Below, piece by piece: positions 7,502 through 17,607 of a stretch of 33,820 nucleotides of DNA (position 1 is its first letter; every line of letters starts with the position of its first letter). Below the pieces are notes generated by a model, which was given only the letters and a program-made list of their open reading frames with translations, made no database searches and had not been told where the DNA came from. The position numbers were made by a program, and so were the translations under genes. Source of the DNA: Alphaproteobacteria bacterium (GTDB taxonomy: Bacteria > Pseudomonadota > Alphaproteobacteria > UBA8366 > Aestuariispiraceae); the NCBI GenBank assembly GCA_029212835.1, contig JARGPE010000009.1, forward strand, positions 1 through 33,820. The letters are read 5' to 3'.

Positions 7502-10500
7502 ATGGCTGATCGAGTTGATATTCGTAAGCAGGATTTGTTGGAGAAAGTTCACGCTCTGATTGATGATCGCATCAAGAAGGACCAACGAGAGCCGGCTCAT
7601 ATCTTTACCACGCATTACTACCGAAATGTCCCCCCCGAAGATATCTGCAACCGAGAGCCTGAAGATCTGTATGGCGCGGCAATTTCGATGTGGACATTTG
7701 GTCAGGATCGCCCGTCCGGAAAACCCAGTATTCGCGCCTATAATCCCCGGTTTGAGAAACACGGCTGGCATGCGACCCATACGGTGATTGAAATCGTCAA
7801 CGACGATATGCCGTTTCTGGTCGACAGTGTGACAATGGAACTGACACGCCAGATGTATACGGTTCACTTGGTGGTTCATCCGGTCTTTGGGGTGGATCGG
7901 GATGCCAAGGGCAAGGCTCAGAACTTTCCATCTAAATCCGCCAAGACGGATGATTTCCCCCGCGAAAGTTTCATGCATATCGAAGTGGACGAACAATCGA
8001 GCCCCGATGTGCTGAAGGCGATTGAGGATGGTATCCGGTCGGTGCTGAGTGATGTCCGAGCGACAGTTGTCGATTGGCGCGACATGCGGGCCCAGGCGTT
8101 GAAGATAGAGAAGGAGTTGAGCAAGACGCCGCCCAAAGGCATGGACAAGGCGCTGGTGTCCGAGACCTCATCCTTTTTGAAATGGCTGTATGACGATCAT
8201 TTCACGTTCATGGGTTATCGCGAGATTGACTATCATGGCACCGGAAAAAAGGCGCGGCTGGAAATTGTTCCAGACAGCGGCATGGGAATTCTCAGTGACC
8301 CGGAACGGCAAGTATTCGATGGGCTGCGTAATCTTGGTGCCTTGCCGGTGGAGATTCAGGCGCAAATGCGCGCACCGGACTTGGTCCGCATTACCAAAGC
8401 CAACAATCGATCAACTGTGCACCGCCGTGTTCATATGGATACAATTGCGGTTAAGAAGTTTGATGCGGAGGGGACTGTTGTGGGCGAACATCTGTTCGTC
8501 GGATTGTTGACCTCTGTTGCCTATAATCAATCACCTCGCGAAATTCCGCTGCTCCGTCAGAAGGTCAGCGCGGTCATTGAGGCGTCGGGCTTTGAACCGG
8601 GTGGGCATTCCTCCAAGGCACTCACTCATGTCTTGGAAAGCTATCCCCGCGATGAGTTGTTCCAGATTTCGGTCGATTTGTTAAGTGAGATTGCCCGGGG
8701 CATTCTGTTCTTGCAAGAACGTCAGCGGATTGCTGTGTTCCTGCGCCCTGATCCCTTTCAACGCTATATTTCTGCCCTGATCTATGTGCCCCGAGATCGG
8801 TTTTCCTCTTCTTTGCGCAAGCTGATCGGGCGTCAATTGGCGAAGGAATTTAAAGGCCATATTGCTGCCCATTACACCTTTATGACTGATGAGCCGCTGA
8901 CTCGCGTGCAGTTTATCGTCAAGACTCAGCCAGGCAATGTGCCGGAGATCGACCGCAAAGAGCTGGAAGAACATCTGGCCGATGTGACCCGAACCTGGGA
9001 AGACCGGCTGCAACAGGCCTTGATTGAAAATCTAGGCGAAGAGCGTGGCATGGGTCTGTTCCATCGCTACCGCGAGGCGTTTCCGCATGCTTATGCGAAT
9101 GTCTTTAATGTTCAGACCGCTTGTTATGATATTGAACAGGTGGAACAGGCGCTCTTCAGCAATGGTCCTCGGGTAAACCTGTATCATCCGATAGAAGCTG
9201 GTGCGAACCAGCTTCGATTTAAGATATACAGTCCCCATAAGTCGCTGGTTCTATCGGCTGTCATGCCCATGCTGGAAAATATGGGCGTCATGGTTATGGA
9301 GGAATTGCTGTATGAAATTCATCCAGCAGGATCCAAGAACGTTCCAGGCCGACTGACCGGTGGGCAAAGCATTGATGCAGAAGACAGCGAGGCTAAAGAA
9401 AGCCTGTATCTGCATGACTTTGCGCTGGAAAGTAAGGATGGGCGAGACATTGATTTCGCTAGCGTCCGCGAAGTTTTTCACGACAGCTTCCTGCAGGTTT
9501 TGTCTGGTGATGTTGAAAATGACGGGTTCAATCGCCTGGTTCTGTCGGCCGGACTGGCATGGCGCGACGTGGTCATCAGCCGTGCCTATTCAAAATATCT
9601 GCGTCAGGCCGGAATCCCGTTCTCACAGGATTATATGGCCGAAACCTTGGCAAAGAACCCAGGCATCGTTCGCAATCTGGCTAAGTTGTTTACGACCCGC
9701 TTTGACCCAAATTTCTCGGGCGATCGCATAGCGACCTGCCAGGCATATGTCGCGGAGATTGAAACGGCGCTGGAGGATGTCAGCAATCTGGATGAGGATC
9801 GGATTATTCGCCGGTTCCTGAATATGGTCCAGGTGACGCTGCGTACCAATTTCTATCAGTCCAGCGAGGATGGACGTGCCAAATCCTATGTGTCCCTGAA
9901 ATTCGCCAGTCGCGATATTCTGGAAATCCCCCAGCCAGCGCCACTGCGAGAAATCTTTGTTTACAGTCCGCGGTTTGAGGCGGTGCATCTGCGCTTTGGT
10001 TTGGTTGCGCGCGGTGGTCTGCGCTGGTCTGATCGACGGGAAGATTTCCGGACTGAGGTTCTGGGCCTGGTAAAGGCACAGCAGGTGAAGAATGCTGTGA
10101 TCGTGCCCGTAGGGTCCAAGGGTGGCTTCGTTCTGAAAAAGGCGCCGCCCCCTTCAGATCGGCAAGCTTTTCTTCAGGAAGGTATCGCCTGCTATCAGAC
10201 CTTTATTTCGGGTATGCTCGATATTACTGACAATCTGGTGACTGGTGAAATCGTGCCCCCGGAGCAAGTCGTTCGACATGACCAGGATGATCCCTATCTT
10301 GTCGTTGCGGCCGATAAGGGAACGGCCACCTTCTCTGATTTCGCCAATGCAATTTCCAACAAGTATAATTTCTGGTTGGGCGATGCCTTCGCCTCTGGTG
10401 GATCCGCAGGCTATGACCATAAAAAGATGGGCATCACGGCCAAGGGGGGCTGGGAAGCGGTCAAACGCCATTTCCGCGAATTTGGTCACGATACCCAAAC

Positions 10501-12394
10501 CGAAGACTTCACCGTCGTTGGGATTGGCGATATGGGGGGCGATGTCTTTGGGAACGGGATGATTCTCAGTGAGCATATCTGCCTGAAAGTTGCTTTCAAT
10601 CATCTGCACATCTTCATTGATCCCAATCCTGATCCGAAGAAAACCTTTGTTGAGAGAAAACGTTTGTTCGACGCGGTGAAGGGGTGGGCGGACTATGACA
10701 CCTCACTGATTTCCAAAGGCGGTGGCGTCTTCGACCGATCCGCGAAATCGATCAAGCTGACGCCGGAAATGAAGGCCATGCTGGAGGTCACGGAAGACAG
10801 TTTGCCGCCAGCGCAATTGATTAAGGCAGCTCTGCGCATGCCGGTCGATCTGCTGTGGTTCGGCGGTATCGGCACCTATGTGAAGCATAGCGATGAAGGC
10901 AATGCGGATGTGGGTGACCGTGCCAATGACTCTTTGCGTATTGATGCCGATGAAGTGCGGGCGAAAGTCATTGGGGAAGGCGCAAATCTTGGCGTTACCC
11001 ATCGATCCCGCATTCAGTTCGCGCAATTGGGCGGGCGGATCAATACCGATGCTATTGATAACTCTGCCGGTGTCGATTGTTCGGACCACGAGGTGAATAT
11101 TAAAATTCTGCTGGGCGATGTCGTGCAACGTGGAGATATGACGGAAAAGCAGCGCAACAGCCTGTTGGAAACGATGACTGATGAAGTTTCCGCCCTTGTG
11201 TTGCGGGACAATTATCAACAGACACAATCTCTATCGGTGGAATTGTCTCAGGCAGAGACCTTGTTGGATCGGCATCAACGCTTGATTCGGGCAATGGAGC
11301 GCGCAGGCGATTTGAACCGACGCTTGGAATTCCTGCCGGATGATGAGGAGATCGCTGAGCGGATGCAGAAGAAGGAAGGTCTGTGTCGTCCGGAACTGGC
11401 CGTGATCCTTGCCTATGCAAAGAACATCACTTATCGCGAGTTGCTGGATTCTGATCTGCCCGACGACCCGATGTTGGAGGCAGATCTGTTCCGGTATTTT
11501 CCGACAGCACTGCAACAGAAGTATCCAGATGCGATCCAGAACCATCGATTGCGGCGAGAGATCATTGCGACCGCTGTTACCAACTCGATGATCAACCGCA
11601 CCGGGCCAGCCTTTGTCAGCGAAATGCATCAGCGGACCGGTCGCTTCGAATCTGAAATTGCCAGGGCCTATACGGTTGTTCGGGAAGTTTTCAGTCTGCG
11701 GGGGATCTGGGCGGCGATTGAGGCCCTGGACAACAAGACCGATGCCAAGATTCAAATTCGGATGCTTCGGGAAACGGAACGCACGATTGAACGGATGACC
11801 GAATGGTTCCTGCGTAACAGTGATCACCCGATCGATATGAAATCGAGTATTGAAACCTATCGACCGGGCGTTACCACCTTGAAGGAAAACCTGGATACGA
11901 TCCTGTCCAAATTCGCCAAGGACGATGTGGCTGCGCGGTTGGCGCGGTTCCAGAAAACCGGAGTTCCGGATGATCTGGCCCTGTCTGTGGCACAGTTGAA
12001 GGTGCTTTCTTCCTCCTGCGATGTGGTCCGCCTTGCCGGTCAGGCAGATGTGCCGGTCGTGGATGTCGGGCGGGTTTATTCGACTGTCGGGTCGCGATTT
12101 GGGTTGGATTGGTTGCGATCCTCTGCGAACCGAATTCCGTCAGATAACCAATGGCACCGGCTGGCGCTGGGGGCGATCATTGATGATCTGTGGGGCCTTC
12201 AGTCGGAAATCACGTCGCGTGTTCTCGTCCGCGAAGGGGCTGGCGTCGATGCGGTCGATAAATGGTGTGGCTTGCGATCCGACACCGTTGAGCGGCTGGA
12301 TGCACTGCTGGCGGAGTTGCGCAGCTTGCCGCAGCTTGATCTGGCAATGCTGGCTGTGCTGAACAGAGAACTAAGAAACCTAACAGCGTCCTGA
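7502..12394 (+). CDS. NAD-specific glutamate dehydrogenase, large (about 180 kDa) class
   Basis: About 1630 aa single ORF; GLRWSDRREDFRTEVLGLVKAQQVKNAVIVPVGSKGGFVLKK and GIGDMGGDVFGNGMILSE, VIGEGANLGVTHRSRIQFAQLGGRINTDAIDNSAGVDCSDHEVNIKILL are hallmark motifs of the family. Confidence 0.96.
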   Translation: MADRVDIRKQDLLEKVHALIDDRIKKDQREPAHIFTTHYYRNVPPEDICNREPEDLYGAAISMWTFGQDRPSGKPSIRAYNPRFEKHGWHATHTVIEIVNDDMPFLVDSVTMELTRQMYTVHLVVHPVFGVDRDAKGKAQNFPSKSAKTDDFPRESFMHIEVDEQSSPDVLKAIEDGIRSVLSDVRATVVDWRDMRAQALKIEKELSKTPPKGMDKALVSETSSFLKWLYDDHFTFMGYREIDYHGTGKKARLEIVPDSGMGILSDPERQVFDGLRNLGALPVEIQAQMRAPDLVRITKANNRSTVHRRVHMDTIAVKKFDAEGTVVGEHLFVGLLTSVAYNQSPREIPLLRQKVSAVIEASGFEPGGHSSKALTHVLESYPRDELFQISVDLLSEIARGILFLQERQRIAVFLRPDPFQRYISALIYVPRDRFSSSLRKLIGRQLAKEFKGHIAAHYTFMTDEPLTRVQFIVKTQPGNVPEIDRKELEEHLADVTRTWEDRLQQALIENLGEERGMGLFHRYREAFPHAYANVFNVQTACYDIEQVEQALFSNGPRVNLYHPIEAGANQLRFKIYSPHKSLVLSAVMPMLENMGVMVMEELLYEIHPAGSKNVPGRLTGGQSIDAEDSEAKESLYLHDFALESKDGRDIDFASVREVFHDSFLQVLSGDVENDGFNRLVLSAGLAWRDVVISRAYSKYLRQAGIPFSQDYMAETLAKNPGIVRNLAKLFTTRFDPNFSGDRIATCQAYVAEIETALEDVSNLDEDRIIRRFLNMVQVTLRTNFYQSSEDGRAKSYVSLKFASRDILEIPQPAPLREIFVYSPRFEAVHLRFGLVARGGLRWSDRREDFRTEVLGLVKAQQVKNAVIVPVGSKGGFVLKKAPPPSDRQAFLQEGIACYQTFISGMLDITDNLVTGEIVPPEQVVRHDQDDPYLVVAADKGTATFSDFANAISNKYNFWLGDAFASGGSAGYDHKKMGITAKGGWEAVKRHFREFGHDTQTEDFTVVGIGDMGGDVFGNGMILSEHICLKVAFNHLHIFIDPNPDPKKTFVERKRLFDAVKGWADYDTSLISKGGGVFDRSAKSIKLTPEMKAMLEVTEDSLPPAQLIKAALRMPVDLLWFGGIGTYVKHSDEGNADVGDRANDSLRIDADEVRAKVIGEGANLGVTHRSRIQFAQLGGRINTDAIDNSAGVDCSDHEVNIKILLGDVVQRGDMTEKQRNSLLETMTDEVSALVLRDNYQQTQSLSVELSQAETLLDRHQRLIRAMERAGDLNRRLEFLPDDEEIAERMQKKEGLCRPELAVILAYAKNITYRELLDSDLPDDPMLEADLFRYFPTALQQKYPDAIQNHRLRREIIATAVTNSMINRTGPAFVSEMHQRTGRFESEIARAYTVVREVFSLRGIWAAIEALDNKTDAKIQIRMLRETERTIERMTEWFLRNSDHPIDMKSSIETYRPGVTTLKENLDTILSKFAKDDVAARLARFQKTGVPDDLALSVAQLKVLSSSCDVVRLAGQADVPVVDVGRVYSTVGSRFGLDWLRSSANRIPSDNQWHRLALGAIIDDLWGLQSEITSRVLVREGAGVDAVDKWCGLRSDTVERLDALLAELRSLPQLDLAMLAVLNRELRNLTAS

Positions 12395-12412
12395 TATCAG
12401 GATTCTATTGAA

Positions 12413-12446
12413 ATGGGGCAGGTCGGGGGGACTCGGCCTGCCCCAT
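12413..12446. terminator. Stem-loop after NAD-GDH (ATGGGGCAGG...CCTGCCCCAT)
   Basis: 10-bp perfect stem 12413-12422/12437-12446 just after the GDH stop, in a convergent intergenic region; no strong T-tract. Confidence 0.5.
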
Positions 12447-12487
12447 AGTGATTCTGTTGTTCAGCGCGAAATTTGAACCGCAAACAA

Positions 12488-12523
12488 TAAGGCCACGCGA
12501 ACTGTAAAGTGCGCGCGGCCTTA
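12488..12523. terminator. Second stem-loop between convergent genes (TAAGGCC-A-CGCG...CGCG-C-GGCCTTA)
   Basis: TAAGGCC 12488-12494 pairs GGCCTTA 12517-12523; inner CGCG 12496-12499/12512-12515. Likely bidirectional terminator. Confidence 0.5.
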
Positions 12524-12551
12524 ACCGTTACGTCAAAGACTGTTTGAAGTC

Positions 12552-13127
12552 TTATTTAAGAATGGTGATGCCATCTGCGGCAATCATATCGCCGCGGGCG
12601 ATCACATCACAGCCACCGCTTGCTGCCGCCAGGACAATTTCCTGCTTCAGAGAGGGGGAGACACGCATCGAATAGGCCAATGCAATTTTGTATAGGTCAG
12701 CGGATGGATTTTCCAGCAGGGCCGCAAAGGCGCTGGCGGCACCGCCGCAGAAGGAGTTGCGGTTTTCCGCCTGACGAACAGCTGCAAAATTCGCCAAATC
12801 AGTCACATAGGAATTGATTTCGCGCGTTGCATTTTGGCCGTGCAGACTTTGGAAGTAGCTTTTGAGGGCGCCACCTTGTTTTTGAATTTCAGGGCGAAAT
12901 TTGATCGCGAAAGCATTGTAATGTTCGCGCTCATTGCAGGACAGGGCTGCGACCATCATATCGGACTGTAATGTGCGTACAGACAGGGCCAGAGTATGTT
13001 TTGGAGCAACCGTGCTCAAGCAAGCCTGTGCGATGCCGGAGAGTGAGAAGGATGCTGCAAAGACTGCTGCAACCATACCCGTTTTAATAACTTTTTTCAC
13101 ATCGAATACCTGCTTGAAACCATGCAT
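12552..13127 (-). CDS. Small exported protein of unknown function
   Basis: VKKVIKTGMVAAVFAASFSLSGIAQAC... signal peptide; mature part has conserved-looking Cys residues. Start uncertain (ATG 13127 or a downstream GTG near 13112). Confidence 0.6.
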   Translation of the reverse strand: MHGFKQVFDVKKVIKTGMVAAVFAASFSLSGIAQACLSTVAPKHTLALSVRTLQSDMMVAALSCNEREHYNAFAIKFRPEIQKQGGALKSYFQSLHGQNATREINSYVTDLANFAAVRQAENRNSFCGGAASAFAALLENPSADLYKIALAYSMRVSPSLKQEIVLAAASGGCDVIARGDMIAADGITILK

Positions 13128-13324
13128 CTGATGTCTTCTCCCTGTCTCAGGTCGCACTTGGCATCACAAAAAAATTCGGACGCCGCCTTAATGTGGCCAC
13201 AGTATCCTCGGCTTTGCGCAGAAATCAAGGTGAGTTTTAAAGCCTTTTGCCGCAAGGGGTTGGTGGGGCTAGTGTGAATGCCACTACCGCTATAATCGAC
13301 CAAACGGGAATCGAAGGCCAATTT

Positions 13325-15088
13325 TCAGCCCTGCGCAATACCGTTTAAATCCTCCAATAACATGCGAATGCGGCCGCTGTCGTGACTGTCCATAATCATG
13401 CGGGCCCGGGCCGCTGCTGCTGTGAATTCGATTTGTCGAACCCGGTTTTTGACTTGTAGCAAGCTGGTCGTGGCCATCGATAAATCCCGCACCCCCATTC
13501 CGATCAACAGTGCGGTAAATTTCGGGTCGCCGGCGATTTCACCACACACCGAGACTGGGATGCGCGCGCGTAAGGCTGCCTGAATGGTGAAATCCATCAA
13601 TCGCAAGACGCCGGGATGCAGCGGGTTATATAGATGCGCGACCTGGTCATCCGTGCGGTCGAACGCCAGCGTGTATTGTGTCAGGTCATTTGTCCCAATA
13701 GCAAAGAAGTCAGCTGATTGGGCCAGAGAATCTGCCGCCAAGGCCGCACCCGGCACTTCGATCATGACCCCAAGCGGCGGTGTTGGGTCCGCGATGGCAA
13801 CGCCCCGGCGCTTCAATCTTTTTACCATGCGTTGCAAGATTTCCCGGACGGCGCGGATCTCTCCCGACGTTGTGATCATCGGCAACAGGATGCGAACCGG
13901 ACCCAGGGCACCCGCCCGAAGAATTGCACATAGCTGGGTTTCTAGAAGTTTTGGGCGTTTCAAGGACAAGCGGATGGCCCGCAACCCCAGCGCCGGGTTA
14001 GGAGAGGGCGAAAGATCATCCCCCAAAGAGTAGGTTAATTTTTCACCCCCCACATCCATGGTACGGATCGTGACTGGCCGACCTGCCATGGCGCGAATGA
14101 CTGTGGCCAGGCTTTCAAACTGCTCATCTTCACTGGGGGGGACGGCGCGGTTCATAAACATGAACTCCGTGCGAAACAGCCCTACTCCATCGGCCCCCAG
14201 GCGATGAGCGATGTCGCCTTCTCTGGGCAGTTCCAGATTGGCCTCCAGAGTAATGGTGACGGAATCCCTGGTTGTAGCGCTTTCCCCGATCAAGGTTTCC
14301 AGACGCTGTTGTTCGCGCAATTGTTTTGCGCGCTTTTCGCGGTAGCGTGTCTCTGTATCGGGTGAAGGGTTGGTAATCAGGATGCCTTCGCCGCCATCCA
14401 GGATAACGGGTGTTCCGGTCGGCACACAGGCGGCATCACTGAGGCCAAGAACCGCGGGAATGCCTAAAGAACGCGCCATAATGGCGGTATGGCCCTGCGC
14501 GCCACCTTGTTCTGCAGCAAAACCGCTGATCCGGTTTGGATCCATCAACGCTGTATCTGCAGGACTGATAACCTCTGCCAGCATAATCGCGCCCTTGGCC
14601 GCAGCGGCATAGGCATTCTTTGGGACATCCATCAGGTTGCGCAGAACCCGGTGAGAAACTTCCCGAACATCTTCGGCGCGTGCGGCGATATAGGGGTTAT
14701 CCATCGCTTGGAAACCAGCAATCACCGCATCACTCTCAGCCTTCATGGCCGCAGCAGCATTCACGCAGTCTGCCTCGATCCGCTGTCTTGCACCGCGCAC
14801 AAGGCGGGAATTCTGGAGCATCTGGACATGCGCCTCCAGAATCTCATTCAACCCCTCCGCTGTGTTATCTGTGACCCGGCCCCGTATCCTCTTCAGTGCC
14901 AGAATTTGGCGACGGCTCTTACGAACCGCCTTTTCCAACCGTTCAACCTCATCCGGTATGTCTGTCGACGTAATTTTATGATCGGAAACAGCCATTCCGG
15001 TCGCGTCGATCTGTGCAGCAAAACCAAAAGCCACACCGGGGGAGACGCCGACACCGATCAGGATATGCTGTGGCAGTTTCGCGGACAT
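13325..15088 (-). CDS. ptsI: Phosphoenolpyruvate-protein phosphotransferase (PTS enzyme I)
   Basis: 587 aa; GGAQGHTAIMARSLGIPAV (phospho-His region), GVGLFRTEFMFMNR, GVMIEVPGAALAADSLAQSADFFAIGTNDLTQYTLAFDR, PVSVCGEIAGDP. Confidence 0.96.
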   Translation of the reverse strand: MSAKLPQHILIGVGVSPGVAFGFAAQIDATGMAVSDHKITSTDIPDEVERLEKAVRKSRRQILALKRIRGRVTDNTAEGLNEILEAHVQMLQNSRLVRGARQRIEADCVNAAAAMKAESDAVIAGFQAMDNPYIAARAEDVREVSHRVLRNLMDVPKNAYAAAAKGAIMLAEVISPADTALMDPNRISGFAAEQGGAQGHTAIMARSLGIPAVLGLSDAACVPTGTPVILDGGEGILITNPSPDTETRYREKRAKQLREQQRLETLIGESATTRDSVTITLEANLELPREGDIAHRLGADGVGLFRTEFMFMNRAVPPSEDEQFESLATVIRAMAGRPVTIRTMDVGGEKLTYSLGDDLSPSPNPALGLRAIRLSLKRPKLLETQLCAILRAGALGPVRILLPMITTSGEIRAVREILQRMVKRLKRRGVAIADPTPPLGVMIEVPGAALAADSLAQSADFFAIGTNDLTQYTLAFDRTDDQVAHLYNPLHPGVLRLMDFTIQAALRARIPVSVCGEIAGDPKFTALLIGMGVRDLSMATTSLLQVKNRVRQIEFTAAAARARMIMDSHDSGRIRMLLEDLNGIAQG

Positions 15089-15094
15089 TGCGGG

Positions 15095-15364
15095 TTAGGT
15101 CTCCTCATGAAAACCGGCATTGATCAGGGCCGTGATCTCCTCCATCGCAGCCAAGGCTTCTGGGCCTGAGACGGAGATGTCTATTGTTGTCCCCTTCGAG
15201 GCCGCCAACATCATGAGACCCATGATAGAGGTGCCCGTCACGGTCTGACCGTCCTTGGTAACCTCAATATGGGCGTCGAAACGTTCTGCGGTTTGGACAA
15301 ATTTTGCAGCGGCGCGCGCGTGCAGACCCCGCTTGTTGCAAATCGTCAGTGTGGCGTCGATCAT
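15095..15364 (-). CDS. ptsH: HPr phosphocarrier protein
   Basis: 89 aa; NKRGLHARAAAKFVQ (His15 motif) and GTSIMGLMMLAA (regulatory Ser46 region). Confidence 0.94.
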   Translation of the reverse strand: MIDATLTICNKRGLHARAAAKFVQTAERFDAHIEVTKDGQTVTGTSIMGLMMLAASKGTTIDISVSGPEALAAMEEITALINAGFHEET

Positions 15365-15756
15365 CCCAGCAGCTTGCTGGCGACGTTAATGTATTTCGTG
15401 CCCGCATCCTGTGCCTGTTCGACGGCAACGTCCAAGGTCTCCGTCTGGCGGACCTTGGCCAATTTGATCAACATCGGCAGGTTCAAACCAGCAATGACCT
15501 CAACCTTGGCCTGATCCATGATTGAAATTGCCAGATTGGACGGCGTGCCGCCAAACATATCGGTCAGGACGACAACCCCTTCGCCCGTGTCGACCGCCTT
15601 AACAGCCTCCAGAATATCAATTCGGCGGCGTTCCATGTCATCATCGGGGCCGATACAAATCGCCGTGACATTCTGTTGTGGCCCGACAACATGTTCCATA
15701 GCAGACACGAATTCCCGTGCGAGTCCCCCATGGGTGACCAAGACCAATCCAATCAT
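15361..15756 (-). CDS. PTS EIIA component, mannose/fructose (ManX) type
   Basis: MIGLVLVTHGGLAREFVSAMEHVVG; VVVLTDMFGGTPSNLAI; 131 aa; 4-bp overlap with ptsH. Confidence 0.92.
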   Translation of the reverse strand: MIGLVLVTHGGLAREFVSAMEHVVGPQQNVTAICIGPDDDMERRRIDILEAVKAVDTGEGVVVLTDMFGGTPSNLAISIMDQAKVEVIAGLNLPMLIKLAKVRQTETLDVAVEQAQDAGTKYINVASKLLG

Positions 15757-15769
15757 GCTTTATCCCTTT

Positions 15770-16720
15770 TTAGCCCCGATTTTGATCCGTTTTATCTACT
15801 GCAGTCCCCGGTGGTTCTGAACCTTCGGGGTCTGTTGGCATGTCCCTGTGAAAGCGGTAGGCCGGTCGTCCTTGCTTTGTCAGCCAGTCTGCAAGCTGTT
15901 CTGCCATATAGACAGACCGATGTTTGCCCCCCGTGCAGCCAAATGCAATCGTTAGATAACTTTTTCCTTCGGCTTCTTGGCGTGGCAGCACCCGGGTCAG
16001 CAAGGTTTGCAGGTCTTTTTGAAAGCCTGCGCTATCTGGGTCTGCTTCAATTGCGGCCCCAACTCTGGGGTCCAGGCCAGTCAGGTCCCGCAAGGTAGGG
16101 TCATAATGCGGGTTTTTCAGAAACCGCACATCCAGGACCATATCGGCCTCTCTGGGGACGCCTCGGCGGAACGAAAAGGACATGACTGTGATTGCTGCCC
16201 CGACAGGAGTTCCATTGGCAAAAAGTGACGTCATCCGTTGTTTGAAGTCCCAAACCGTCAGCCCGGTGGAGTCAATCATCATATCAGCATGAGACGCCAA
16301 AGGCAGGATCGCCTCACGCTCCATACGAATACCATCGGCGACGGGACGGTCGGCAGCCAGGGGGTGGCGACGACGAGTTTCAGTAAACCGGCGCAGCAAT
16401 TCATCGTCACTGCAATCCAGGAAAAGGGTCGTTACCTTCAGCCCCTCGGCCAGTTTTAACGTATCAATTTCTGCCAGCAGACTGGCAATGCCGAAATCCC
16501 GGTTGCGGATATCAACGCCAATCGCGACCGGCGACGCGCTGGGGTTTTCGCGGATCGACTGCGCCAGACGTGGCAAGAGGCTGAGTGGGAGATTATCAAC
16601 CGCATCAAATCCCAAATCCTCCAGCACCGCCAAGGCGGTTGACCGGCCCGCTCCGGACATACCAGTCACCAGAACTAGGTCTGCCGGTGCGGTGGACTTT
16701 GGAGGGGGGGTGTCGGTCAT
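15770..16720 (-). CDS. rapZ: RNase adapter protein RapZ/YvcJ-family nucleotide-binding protein
   Basis: LVTGMSGAGRSTALAVLEDLGFDAVDNLPLSLLP; LDVRFLKNPHYDPTLRDLTGLD; TIAFGCTGGKHRSVYMAEQLADWL. Confidence 0.95.
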   Translation of the reverse strand: MTDTPPPKSTAPADLVLVTGMSGAGRSTALAVLEDLGFDAVDNLPLSLLPRLAQSIRENPSASPVAIGVDIRNRDFGIASLLAEIDTLKLAEGLKVTTLFLDCSDDELLRRFTETRRRHPLAADRPVADGIRMEREAILPLASHADMMIDSTGLTVWDFKQRMTSLFANGTPVGAAITVMSFSFRRGVPREADMVLDVRFLKNPHYDPTLRDLTGLDPRVGAAIEADPDSAGFQKDLQTLLTRVLPRQEAEGKSYLTIAFGCTGGKHRSVYMAEQLADWLTKQGRPAYRFHRDMPTDPEGSEPPGTAVDKTDQNRG

Positions 16721-17193
16721 GCCGGCTCTCCAAATCCCTGCAACAGGGCAAGTTTAAGCTTGATCGGTGCAGAGGATTCAAAAGGGGCAATTGTCAGGCA
16801 AGGGAGTGTGATCCCTTCCAGTGTTTCCTGCGAACAATCCGGAAGCCGATCTATCGGCCCCTGTGTCAGATCTGCCAGCAGTTCCACCGCGACCTTGGTG
16901 CGGTAGGGCAGGGTCATTATGCCAACCCCCCGAACCTCAATGCGTCCCTGTAATTGTTCCGGCGCCTGGGCGTACAGGGTTCCGGCATCAACGGTCAGGG
17001 TGGTTTGGTCATCGGCAACCAGCTCCGCCCCTGCATCAATCATGCGCAGGGCCAAATCCGACTTGCCCGCGCCGGATACGCCGCGCAGCAGAATGCCCCG
17101 TCCATCGATGGCGATTGTTGTACCGTGCACCAGTGCCATTGCCCCTATCACTCCCATACCAAATAGCGTGCGGTGCAGCGTAACGCCTGTCAA
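16717..17193 (-). CDS. hprK: HPr kinase/phosphorylase (short alphaproteobacterial form)
   Basis: VHGTTIAIDGRGILLRGVSGAGKSDLALRMIDAGAELVADDQT; Walker A GVSGAGKSDLAL; 4-bp overlap with rapZ. Exact start uncertain (several ATGs). Confidence 0.9.
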   Translation of the reverse strand: MTGVTLHRTLFGMGVIGAMALVHGTTIAIDGRGILLRGVSGAGKSDLALRMIDAGAELVADDQTTLTVDAGTLYAQAPEQLQGRIEVRGVGIMTLPYRTKVAVELLADLTQGPIDRLPDCSQETLEGITLPCLTIAPFESSAPIKLKLALLQGFGEPA

Positions 17194-17230
17194 TCAAGAT
17201 GGCGTGGCAGTGTGCTGAATTGTTTTAAGG

Positions 17231-17545
17231 TTAAATTGATCCGGAGCGTTCTGCCACCAGAATTCGACAGGTAGTTAAGGGTTCGGCCTTGTGGGAATCC
17301 CCTGCTTCACAATGCACGATGTCGCCCGGTGTCATTAATAGGCTGTCTTCTCGACCGTCTGGATGGCGGAAATGCATGCGCAGTGATCCGTCCAATAGCA
17401 CGAAAACCTCCGGTCCGTCATTAATGTGCCAAATATAGGACTTGTCGGTCCAATGCAGGCGGATGGTTGCTGTATCAATTGTTTCAATGTCCAGCGCATC
17501 CCATGCACGCGTGCCGGTAAAGTCTTTTGGCTTAATATGTCGCAT
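17231..17545 (-). CDS. Cupin domain protein
   Basis: 104 aa; WHINDGPEVFVLLDGSLRMHFR...LMTPGDIVHCEAGDSHKAEPLT, cupin two-motif pattern. Confidence 0.85.
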   Translation of the reverse strand: MRHIKPKDFTGTRAWDALDIETIDTATIRLHWTDKSYIWHINDGPEVFVLLDGSLRMHFRHPDGREDSLLMTPGDIVHCEAGDSHKAEPLTTCRILVAERSGSI

Positions 17546-17607
17546 GAGGGTTCCCGAATTCGTTCAAGAAGATCGAATGGATAACGGATACCCATAAAGG
17601 ATGCCAT

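Noticed and set aside
7445-7996. 183-aa minus-strand ORF overlapping the GDH leader and 5' end
   Set aside because: Mostly antisense to GDH; no signal or domain pattern, no convincing start context.
11231-11827. 198-aa minus-strand ORF opposite NAD-GDH
   Set aside because: Antisense to a strongly supported coding region; no motifs.
14489-15169. 226-aa plus-strand ORF opposite ptsI/ptsH
   Set aside because: Antisense to a confidently identified gene, no recognisable domain; shadow ORF.
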